From Planctomycetota bacterium (GTDB lineage: Bacteria > Planctomycetota > UBA1135 > UBA2386), in contig JADJWQ010000001.1 of NCBI GenBank assembly GCA_016716265.1, positions 372,001 through 436,000 on the forward strand: a DNA stretch of 64,000 nucleotides. The letters are read 5' to 3'. The translations under genes were made by a program, and so were the position numbers. The notes beneath the pieces are model-generated. The model was not told where the DNA came from. It saw only the letters and a program-made list of their open reading frames with translations, and searched no databases. Shown here piece by piece: positions 33,211 to 40,655 of the stretch (positions are counted from its first letter, which is position 1; each line of letters starts with the position of its first letter).

Positions 33211-34590
33211 ATGACGACCATCCACGTGCCCCATGGCCTGCTGCAGCGCTACGACCAGCCCGGCCCCCGCTACACGTCGTATCCGACCGCGCCGTCGTGG
33301 GTCGACTCGTTCGGGCCCGACGACCACCTGCAGAGTCTGCGCGCCGCGAGCGAGCGGCGCGGCGAGCCGCTGTCGCTGTACGTGCACCTGCCGTTCTGCG
33401 AGAGCATGTGCTGGTACTGCGGCTGCAGCGTGAAGATCACCCAGGACCACTCCCGCGCCGGCCGCTACGTCGACCTCGTGCTGCGGGAGGCGGATCTCGC
33501 GGTCGCGGCACTCGGCGACGGCCGGCCGATCCTGCAGCACCACTGGGGCGGCGGCACGCCGACGTTCCTGCCACCCGCCGAGCTGGTGCGGCTGTTCCGC
33601 GGCCTCGCAGAGCGGCTGCCGCACGCGCCCGACGCCGAGATCTCGATCGAGGTCGACCCGCGCGTCACGACGCGGGAGCAGCTCGAGGCGCTGAGCAGCG
33701 TCGGCTTCAACCGCATCAGCATGGGCGTGCAGGACCTCGACGAGCGCGTGCAGCACGCGATCCACCGCGTGCAGCCGTTCGAGCAGACGCAGCGCCTCGT
33801 CGACGCCGCGCGCGAGCTCGGCTTCGCGTCGGTGAACCTCGACGTCGTCTACGGCCTCCCGCACCAGTCGCCGGACTCGTTCCGGGCGAGCCTGCTGCGC
33901 GTGCTGTCGCTCGGTCCGGACCGGCTCGCGTGCTACGGCTACGCGCACGTGCCGTGGCTGAAGAAGCACCAGCGCGTGATCGACGAGGCCGCACTGCCGA
34001 AGGGCGCCGACAAGCTCGACCTGTACCTGACCGCCCTCGACGTGTTCCAGTCCGCCGACTTCGAGCTGGTCGGCATGGACCACTTCGCGAAGCGCACTGA
34101 CGCACTGGCGATCGCCGCCAACCAGGGCACCCTGCACCGCAACTTCATGGGCTACACGACGTGGCCCGCCGAGGAGATGGTGTCGTTCGGCATGACGTCG
34201 ATCTCCGAGGTCGACCGCGCGTTCGCACAGAACGAGAAGAGCCTCGGCGAGTGGACCGCGGCGATCGAGGCCGGCCGGCTGCCGGTCGAGCGCGGGCTGC
34301 GCCGCTCCGCGGACGACGACGCGCGCCGCCGCGTGATCCTCGACCTGATGTGCCATTTCCGGCTCGAGTTCGCGGAGCACGGCGGGCGCGACGCGTTCGT
34401 CGCCCGCTATGGCGAAGCCCTGCAGGCGCTCGAGCCGATGGCGGCCGACGGCCTGTGCTCGTTCGACGACGCGGGCATCACGGTGACGCCGCTCGGCCGG
34501 CTGTTCGTCCGCAACCTCGCGATGCCGTTCGACGCCTACCTGCAGGCGCAACGGGCGGCAGGGCGACCGGTGTTCTCGCGCACCGTGTGA
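33211..34590 (+). CDS. hemN: oxygen-independent coproporphyrinogen III oxidase
   Basis: The protein has 459 residues, the length of true HemN and longer than the HemW chaperone. The N-terminal YDQPGPRYTSYPTAPSW leader is diagnostic of HemN. The radical-SAM cluster is C63-x3-C67-x2-C70, followed by Cys72 (CESMCWYCGC). SAM-binding GGGTPTFL and the RISMGVQDLDERVQ stretch follow. The enzyme oxidatively decarboxylates coproporphyrinogen III without oxygen, so this step would work in anoxia. GGAG sits about 9 bases before the ATG. The next gene, an FAD oxidase, normally uses oxygen, so the two steps have different oxygen requirements. Confidence 0.96.
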   Translation: MTTIHVPHGLLQRYDQPGPRYTSYPTAPSWVDSFGPDDHLQSLRAASERRGEPLSLYVHLPFCESMCWYCGCSVKITQDHSRAGRYVDLVLREADLAVAALGDGRPILQHHWGGGTPTFLPPAELVRLFRGLAERLPHAPDAEISIEVDPRVTTREQLEALSSVGFNRISMGVQDLDERVQHAIHRVQPFEQTQRLVDAARELGFASVNLDVVYGLPHQSPDSFRASLLRVLSLGPDRLACYGYAHVPWLKKHQRVIDEAALPKGADKLDLYLTALDVFQSADFELVGMDHFAKRTDALAIAANQGTLHRNFMGYTTWPAEEMVSFGMTSISEVDRAFAQNEKSLGEWTAAIEAGRLPVERGLRRSADDDARRRVILDLMCHFRLEFAEHGGRDAFVARYGEALQALEPMAADGLCSFDDAGITVTPLGRLFVRNLAMPFDAYLQAQRAAGRPVFSRTV

Positions 34591-34604
34591 GTCGGGGGGG
34601 GCCG

Positions 34605-35990
34605 ATGACGACCAGTGACACGACGACCGGTGACACCAGGACCGTTGACACGAGGACCACGGTCGACCTGTTGGTGATCGGCGCCGGCCCGGCCGGGCTG
34701 GCGCGGGCGTTCTGGGCCACGCGCGACGATCCGGAGCGGTCGGTCGCGGTGCTCGAGAGCGCCACACGCACCGGCGGCTGGGCACAGAGCCTCGGTGTGG
34801 ACGGCTACACGCTGGAGCTCGGCCCGCAGGCCCTGCGGCCGGACGACCCGCTCGACGCGATCGTCGCGGCACTCGGCATCGAGGCCGAGGTGCTCGCCGC
34901 GAGCCCGCTCGCGAAGAAGCGCTTCATCGGCCGCGATCAGCGCCTCATCCCGACGCCGTCGGGCCCGCTGTCGGCGATCGGTACGAAGCTGCTGCCGTTC
35001 GGCGCCAAGCTGCGGCTCCTGAAGGAGCCGTGGGTCAAGGAGCGCGCCGCGACCGACGACGAGTCGCTGGCGGACTTCGTCGGCCGCCGCTTCGGTCGCC
35101 ACACGGTGCCGCTCGTGCAGGCGATGGTCAGCGGCATCTACGCCGGCGACGCCGCCAGGCTGGAAGCCGGCGCCGCATTCCCGCTGCTGGTCGAGGCCGA
35201 GCGCGCGCACGGCAGCGTCATCAAGGGGCTGAAGGCTCGCGCCAAGGCCGCGCGCGCCGCGCGCAACGGTGCGCCGCGGCCGAAGCGACCGGCGCTCGTG
35301 TCGTTCCGCGGCGGTCTGCACCGCCTGATGCGCGCGCTGACCGATGCGCTCGGCGACCGCGTGCGGACCGGCGCCGAGGTCGTCGCGATCACCCGCGATG
35401 GCGAGCGCTTCGCCGTCGACGTCGCCGGTGGCGGCCGGATCACCGCGCGCGAGCTCTGCGTCGCCGCACCGGCCCGCCACGCCGCCGCGATGTTCCGCAG
35501 CAGCGACCCGGAGCTCGCCGCCGAGCTGGCGGCGATCCCGTTCGCGTCGCTGGCGAGCGTCTACCTCGGCATGCCGCAGGACGCGCTGGCGGACGGCGTG
35601 CACGGCTTCGGCTTCCTGCTGGAGCCCGGCGAGCCGTCGCCCGTGCTCGGCGGCCTGCTCGCCTCCGATCTGTTCCCGGACCACGCACCCGCGGGGCGCC
35701 GCATGTGTCGCGTGATGATGGGCGGCGCACGCCATCCGCAGCTGCTGGAGCAGACCGACGCCGAGCTCGTCGACATCGCGATCGACACGCTGCGGCGCTA
35801 CGCCGGCCTGCGCGTCGACCCGGACGTGCTGCACGTCGAGCGGGTGCGCTCCGGCATTCCACAATACGAGCGCGGCCACGTCGCCCGGCTGCGCCGGATC
35901 CGCGAACGCTGTGCGACGCAATGGCCCGGACTCCGCCTGGCAGGCAACAGCTACGACGCGATCGCGATGGTGCCGCAGCTCCGGCGCTGA
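34605..35990 (+). CDS. hemG: protoporphyrinogen oxidase (FAD, PPOX/HemY type)
   Basis: The protein has 461 residues. The Rossmann FAD motif is DLLVIGAGPAGLARAFW at about residue 22, followed by VLESATRTGGWAQS. Later conserved parts are SFRGGLHRLMRAL, FASLASVYLGM, and the C-terminal FAD-contact segment GLRLAGNSYDAIAMV. It oxidises protoporphyrinogen IX (or coproporphyrinogen in the alternative pathway) with transfer of six electrons. Upstream hemN favours the protoporphyrin route. The first 18 residues are an odd Thr/Asp-rich repeat (TTSDTTTGDTRT) absent from most homologues. A G-run precedes the ATG. The symbol follows the family's common annotation; hemY is the synonym. Confidence 0.92.
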   Translation: MTTSDTTTGDTRTVDTRTTVDLLVIGAGPAGLARAFWATRDDPERSVAVLESATRTGGWAQSLGVDGYTLELGPQALRPDDPLDAIVAALGIEAEVLAASPLAKKRFIGRDQRLIPTPSGPLSAIGTKLLPFGAKLRLLKEPWVKERAATDDESLADFVGRRFGRHTVPLVQAMVSGIYAGDAARLEAGAAFPLLVEAERAHGSVIKGLKARAKAARAARNGAPRPKRPALVSFRGGLHRLMRALTDALGDRVRTGAEVVAITRDGERFAVDVAGGGRITARELCVAAPARHAAAMFRSSDPELAAELAAIPFASLASVYLGMPQDALADGVHGFGFLLEPGEPSPVLGGLLASDLFPDHAPAGRRMCRVMMGGARHPQLLEQTDAELVDIAIDTLRRYAGLRVDPDVLHVERVRSGIPQYERGHVARLRRIRERCATQWPGLRLAGNSYDAIAMVPQLRR

Positions 35991-38263
35991 TGCGCGCGGC
36001 ACTGGTCGCGTGCATCGTCGCCGTCGCGCTGCTCGCATTGCGACTCGGGCGAGGCGAGTCGCCGCCACCAGCCGGCATCGAGTTCCTCGACAGCGAGCTC
36101 GAGGTGGTTCCGACGGTCGACGACTGGGACCCGGGCGGCCAGCGCACCGCAGTCGATCCCCCGCCCGATACCGAGCTCGTGGAGCCGACGCCGGTGACCG
36201 ACGCCGTGCTGACGCTGACCGGACGAGCCGTCGAACCGTCCGGCCGGCCGCTCGCCGGCGCGGTCGTCCGCCTCGAGCTCGTGCAGCGCGGCGGCCGCAC
36301 CGTGCGACTCGCGCGTCACGCGACCACCGGCGCGGACGGCGGCTTCTCGTTCCGTGGCCCGCTCGCGGGTAGCCGCGCGGTGCTCGCGCTGCGCGCCCGC
36401 GGCTTCGCCCCGCTCGTCGTCGAGCGGGCAGTGCCGTGGGCCGAGGCGGCGGGCGCCGTCCAGGCGCTCGACGTCGGCACGCTGCAGCTCCGACGGGGCA
36501 GCCGGATCGTCGGCACGGTCGTGGATGGCGACTCCCGCGCGCTCGCCGGCGCGACGATCGAGCTGCGGCCCGGTGACGGCAACCGGCTCGACCTGTCGCG
36601 CGACTGGCGCGCGCTGCTGCCACCGGCGACGAGCGACCGCGGTGGCAGCTACTCGTTCGGCGATCTCGCCGCCGGTCGCTACCGGCTGCGCGCGCAGGCC
36701 AGCGGCTTCGTCCGCTACGAGCACGCCCGTCCGATCGAAGTGCCGGTCGCAGGCGGGCCGCCGACCGTCGTCGACATCCGCATGGTGCCCGCGACCCGCC
36801 TGACGGGTGTCGTCGTCGACACCGCGGGCCGCGCCATCGTCGGCGCCGAGGTGCGCGCGTCCAACGCCGCGCGCGACGCGGGCGCGCCACGGGTGCGCGC
36901 CATCGCGCACACCGCCGGCGATGGCAGCTTCACGCTCGACGGGCTACCGCGGACCGCGCTGCGGATCGACGTCGCGGCATCCGGCCACCTGAGCGAGGTG
37001 GTCGCGCCGGTCTTCCACGATCCGGCATCCCCGCCGTGGCGGATCACGCTGCGCGACGGCATGACGCTCACCGTGCGCGCGACCGACGCCGCGACCGGGA
37101 TGCCGGTCGAACGCTACGCGCTGCGCGCCGCAGCGGTCGCGCCGGGCATGGAGCTGCCGGGCGACGATCCGACCGTACCGAGCGGTCTCGGCGAGCCGAC
37201 GGATCGCGCCGACGGCCGCGCCGAGCTCGGCGGCCTCGATGCGGGCACGGTCCAGGTCGAGCTGCTGGCGCCCGGCTACCGGCCGGCGCGCTCGGCGGCG
37301 ATCACGCTGGTGCCCGATCGACCGCCACCGCGCATCGAGCTCCGCCTGACGCGCGCGGCCGAGCTGACCGGCGTCGTCCTGGCGGCCGAAGACGGCGCGC
37401 CGCTCACCGGGCTGCGCGTCGCCCTCGCGGCGCCGGCGCCGGTCGAGCCGCGCGCCAGGACGATCGGCGCCGCCGCGGACCCGGCCGCGCGCGCAGCAGT
37501 CGTCGCGCAGGCCGTCACCGGCGCCGACGGCAGCTTCGCGTTCCCCCACGCAGGGGCAGGCAGTTGGTGCCTGACGGTCGGCGCGGCGGGGCGGGCGGCG
37601 CAGTCGATCGACCTCGACCTGCCCGCACCGCCGCTGCGCATTGCGCTCGAGCGCTGCGCCGAGCTACACGGCCGCGTGCTGCTAACAGCGGGCGAGCGGC
37701 CCGACGCCGTGCGCGTGATCGCGTACGGCGGCCCGGAGCTCGTGCGCGTCACCATGCCGGATGCGACGGCCGGGTTCGCGCTCGCCGACCTGCCCCCGGG
37801 CCGTTGGCTCGTGGACGCGGTCCGCGACGATCCGCGCGACCACCTGCTCGGCGACGTGCGCGCGCGGGTGGACACGCGGCTGCTTCCGGCCGCCGGCGAC
37901 CTCGCGCTCGCGCCGGGGCAGGTCGCCGAGCTCGACCTGCCGGTCGCACGCGTCTGCACCGGCGCGATCGCCGGCAGCGTGTCCGCCGCCGGCCGCGCGC
38001 TGCCCGGCTGCCGCATCGCGCTGCGGCCGGTGGCGACCGGGGACCCGCGCTTCTCCTGGCCGGACCGCGGCTGGTCGACGCGCAGCGACGCGGAGGGTCG
38101 CTTCGCGCTCGACCGGGTGCCCTGCGGTGACTACGAGCTGCTGCTCGCGACGCCAGACGGTGCGATCGGCGCCGACCGGCGGCGCGTGACGATCGCGCCC
38201 GGACCGCCGAGCGAGCTGGCGCTCGAAGTCGAGCCCGCCGGCGGCCGTGGTCGCGCGCGCTGA
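35990..38263 (+). CDS. membrane-anchored carboxypeptidase-regulatory-like repeat protein, last gene of the heme operon
   Basis: The protein has 757 residues. Its ATG shares one base with the hemG stop (TGATG), so it is translated from the heme operon message. The N-terminus MRAALVACIVAVALLALRLG is a signal or single membrane anchor. The remainder is about seven CarboxypepD_reg-like beta-sandwich units (for example GRAVEPSGRPLAGAVVRLEL, ADGSFAFPHAGAGSWCLTV, SDAEGRFALDRVPCGDYELLL). It resembles the protein at 20406 in layout. Such domains bind partners and lack catalysis. Its link to heme is unclear: it may just be cotranscribed, or it may be an envelope component connected to the cytochromes the operon supplies. 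Confidence 0.83.
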   Translation: MRAALVACIVAVALLALRLGRGESPPPAGIEFLDSELEVVPTVDDWDPGGQRTAVDPPPDTELVEPTPVTDAVLTLTGRAVEPSGRPLAGAVVRLELVQRGGRTVRLARHATTGADGGFSFRGPLAGSRAVLALRARGFAPLVVERAVPWAEAAGAVQALDVGTLQLRRGSRIVGTVVDGDSRALAGATIELRPGDGNRLDLSRDWRALLPPATSDRGGSYSFGDLAAGRYRLRAQASGFVRYEHARPIEVPVAGGPPTVVDIRMVPATRLTGVVVDTAGRAIVGAEVRASNAARDAGAPRVRAIAHTAGDGSFTLDGLPRTALRIDVAASGHLSEVVAPVFHDPASPPWRITLRDGMTLTVRATDAATGMPVERYALRAAAVAPGMELPGDDPTVPSGLGEPTDRADGRAELGGLDAGTVQVELLAPGYRPARSAAITLVPDRPPPRIELRLTRAAELTGVVLAAEDGAPLTGLRVALAAPAPVEPRARTIGAAADPAARAAVVAQAVTGADGSFAFPHAGAGSWCLTVGAAGRAAQSIDLDLPAPPLRIALERCAELHGRVLLTAGERPDAVRVIAYGGPELVRVTMPDATAGFALADLPPGRWLVDAVRDDPRDHLLGDVRARVDTRLLPAAGDLALAPGQVAELDLPVARVCTGAIAGSVSAAGRALPGCRIALRPVATGDPRFSWPDRGWSTRSDAEGRFALDRVPCGDYELLLATPDGAIGADRRRVTIAPGPPSELALEVEPAGGRGRAR

Positions 38264-38275
38264 AATCGCGGCGAA

Positions 38276-38359
38276 TCTCCATAGGTCGTGGAGAAATTTC
38301 CGACCCAGGGGAGAAGTTCCCTGGTCGGCGTCGCTGGCTTCCAGAGTGCCGATCGGCAC
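38276..38359 (+). promoter_or_regulatory. hairpin and palindrome cluster before the octaheme cytochrome
   Basis: Three symmetric elements stand in a row. TCTCCA/TGGAGA (38276-38294) is a 6-base stem. CCGACCCAGGG/CCCTGGTCGG (38300-38328) is a 10-base stem with one bulged C and an 8-base loop. GTGCCGATCGGCAC (38346-38359) is a perfect 14-base palindrome, embedded in a wider CTGGC/GCCAG repeat. The first two may terminate the heme operon; the palindrome, 88 bases before the cytochrome ATG, is placed like an operator. Confidence 0.48.
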
Positions 38360-38447
38360 ACGCCAGGGCGCCGGCGCGCGCCGCGCGGGTCCGGGGCGGT
38401 GTCCTCGAACCGGCGGCGTGCGTGCCCGAACCGCGATCGAGACCCAC

Positions 38448-39938
38448 ATGGCCCTGTCCGTCTCCGGCGGACGGTCCGCCGCGGCACTCGCCCTGGCGAC
38501 CGTCCTTCCGCTCTCGGGGTGCGACAGCGACTCCTGTCCCGTGCAAGAGCCGCCCGCACCGTTCTCCCACACCGCGCACTTCACGGCCAATCCGTACGAG
38601 GGGCCGAACCTCAACGTGGCCTGCGTCGGCTGCCACGCGAAGGAGGTGCAGGACCTGCTGCACACCGGCCACTGGAACTGGTCGGGCGTCACGACCAACG
38701 TCGTGGGCGTGGAGACGGAGGTCCACGGCAAGACCGACATGATCAACAACTTCTGCATTGCGGTGCCGTCCAACGAAGGGCGCTGCACGCAATGCCACGT
38801 GGGCACCGGCTGGTCCAATGCGAGCTTCTCGTTCGCGGATCCATCGCACGTCGACTGCCTCGTCTGCCACGACACGACGGGCACCTACGTGAAGGCGCAG
38901 ACCACGGCCGGCATGCCGGTCACGGGTCTGGACTGGCTCGCGATCGCGTCGTCGATCGGCATGCCGAACCGCGCCAATTGTGGCCAGTGTCACTACAGCG
39001 CGGGCGGTGGCGACAACGTCAAGCACGGTGACCTCGCCGTGAACCTGAACTCGACCACCAGGGAGTTCGACGTCCACATGGGCACCGACGGTGGCGACAT
39101 GGCCTGCCAGGAGTGTCACGGCGTCGACGACACGCACGGCATCGGCGGCATGCCCTACCACTCGACGGACGAGGGCGACATGAAGCGCTGTGGTGACTGC
39201 CACGGCGCGACACCGCACCAGGCGGGAGGCACGGCCGCGACGCTGGTCGCCGCCCACCCGACGCTGTCCTGTCAGGTCTGCCACATCCCGGCGATCGCAC
39301 GCGGGCGCACCACCAAGACCGAGTGGTACTGGTCCGCGGCCGGCGACCTGCAACGCACGCCGCAGACGGTGGTCGACGGCCGACAGGACTACGACCCGAA
39401 GAAGGGTGAGTTCGTCTGGGAGTTCGACGTCCGACCGGTGCTGCGGAGGCACGACGGCATGTGGCGACGGATGTTCCTCAACGTGAACGACACCTACACC
39501 GGCACGCCGTCGCCGAGCGACCCGGTCGTGTTGGGCGAGCCCGCCGCACCGAAGGACCGCGCGGCCGCCGGCAGCGCGATGATCTACCCGTTCAAGAAGA
39601 TGGTCGGCGACCAGGTCGCGGACACCGTCAACCAGCGGATCATGGTGCCCCACCTGTTCGGCTCGGCCGGCGGTCCGAACGCCTACTGGTCGCGCTACGA
39701 CTGGAATCTCGCACTGCAGGACGGCTCCGCGTACACCGGGCAGCCGTACAGCGGCACGTTCGGCTTCGTGGACACGGTGATGTACCTGTCCGTCAATCAC
39801 GAGGTCGCGCCGAAGGAGCAGGCGCTCGGCACCGGCGGCTGCATGGACTGCCACGGCCTGTCGCAGGGCGGTGCGCCGCGCATCGACTGGACCGAGCTCG
39901 GCTACGCGAGCGACCCGCTGACCGGCGCGCGCGACTGA
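38448..39938 (+). CDS. octaheme c-type cytochrome lipoprotein, tetrathionate reductase family
   Basis: The protein has 496 residues. The signal ends in a lipobox with Cys25 (PLSGC). Eight CXXCH heme-attachment motifs are present: CVGCH (59-63), CTQCH (113), CLVCH (137), CGQCH (178), CQECH (220), CGDCH (248), CQVCH (275) and CMDCH near residue 475. The order and spacing, with a long gap before the last heme, match the octaheme tetrathionate reductase-type cytochromes. Relatives reduce tetrathionate, nitrite or hydroxylamine in vitro, but the physiological substrate is usually unknown. Lipid anchoring places it on the periplasmic side of a membrane. It lies directly after the heme operon and could share control. 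Start ATG at 38448. Confidence 0.92.
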   Translation: MALSVSGGRSAAALALATVLPLSGCDSDSCPVQEPPAPFSHTAHFTANPYEGPNLNVACVGCHAKEVQDLLHTGHWNWSGVTTNVVGVETEVHGKTDMINNFCIAVPSNEGRCTQCHVGTGWSNASFSFADPSHVDCLVCHDTTGTYVKAQTTAGMPVTGLDWLAIASSIGMPNRANCGQCHYSAGGGDNVKHGDLAVNLNSTTREFDVHMGTDGGDMACQECHGVDDTHGIGGMPYHSTDEGDMKRCGDCHGATPHQAGGTAATLVAAHPTLSCQVCHIPAIARGRTTKTEWYWSAAGDLQRTPQTVVDGRQDYDPKKGEFVWEFDVRPVLRRHDGMWRRMFLNVNDTYTGTPSPSDPVVLGEPAAPKDRAAAGSAMIYPFKKMVGDQVADTVNQRIMVPHLFGSAGGPNAYWSRYDWNLALQDGSAYTGQPYSGTFGFVDTVMYLSVNHEVAPKEQALGTGGCMDCHGLSQGGAPRIDWTELGYASDPLTGARD

Positions 39939-39957
39939 CCGACCCGACGCGGTCCCG

Positions 39958-40602
39958 TCACGGGATCGCGTCGTACTTCGCGATCACCATCTCCTCGCGC
40001 TGCGCGCCCGCGTGCCACTCGACCACCGCGGGCGTCGCGAGCAAGCGCGCCGCATAGTCGCCCGCCGGGCCGTCGAGCTCGAGCGCGTAGCTACGCAGGC
40101 GGCTCGCCGGCGGTGCGAAGAACGCGTCGGCCGCGCAGAACGCGCCGAACAGGAACGGTCCGCGCGCGGCGGCGAAGATGTCGGCGAGCCGCGCGATGTC
40201 GGCGCGCGCGGCATCCGACGGACCGCTCTGCAGCGGCCGTCTGCGCTTGCAGTTGAGCGGCAGCTCGGTGCGCAGCGCGAGGAAGCCCGCGTGCATCTCG
40301 GCGCACAGCGCGCGAGCGTGAGCGCGGTCGCGCGGGTCGCGCGGCCAGATGCCGGCGTCGGGGAACAGCTCGGCCGTGTACTCGACGATCGCCAGCGAGT
40401 CCCAGACGGTCAGGTCGCCGTGCTGCAGGATCGGCACGCGGCCCGCCGGCGAGCGCCGCAGCTTCTCGTCGGCCGCGGTCGCGGTGTCGAGCCAGATCGT
40501 CTCCTCGGTGAACGGCACACCCGCCACCCGCAGCGCGACGAACAGGCGCATCGACCACGAGCTGTAGTTCTTGTTGCCGAGGACCAGGTGGAGGTCGGTC
40601 AT
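39958..40602 (-). CDS. glutathione S-transferase family protein
   Basis: The protein has 214 residues. The N-terminal thioredoxin-like domain contains LVLGNKNYSSWSMRLFVALRVAG, a Ser-type catalytic region, and GRVPILQHGDLTVWDSLAIVEYTAELF, the glutathione-binding GxVPxL...ES/DS loop. The helical C-terminal domain follows, with GPFLFGAFCAADAFFAP. The NKNYSSWSxR start is seen in a bacterial GST subgroup of unknown specificity. It is cytoplasmic. The ATG is at 40600-40602. It lies 53 bases after the sulfatase-peptidase gene on the same strand and converges on the cytochrome gene. Confidence 0.88.
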   Translation of the reverse strand: MTDLHLVLGNKNYSSWSMRLFVALRVAGVPFTEETIWLDTATAADEKLRRSPAGRVPILQHGDLTVWDSLAIVEYTAELFPDAGIWPRDPRDRAHARALCAEMHAGFLALRTELPLNCKRRRPLQSGPSDAARADIARLADIFAAARGPFLFGAFCAADAFFAPPASRLRSYALELDGPAGDYAARLLATPAVVEWHAGAQREEMVIAKYDAIP

Positions 40603-40655
40603 GACCGGATCCGAGCCGACGGCCGCTCCGCTGGCAAGCGGAGTGCGGCGGATCG

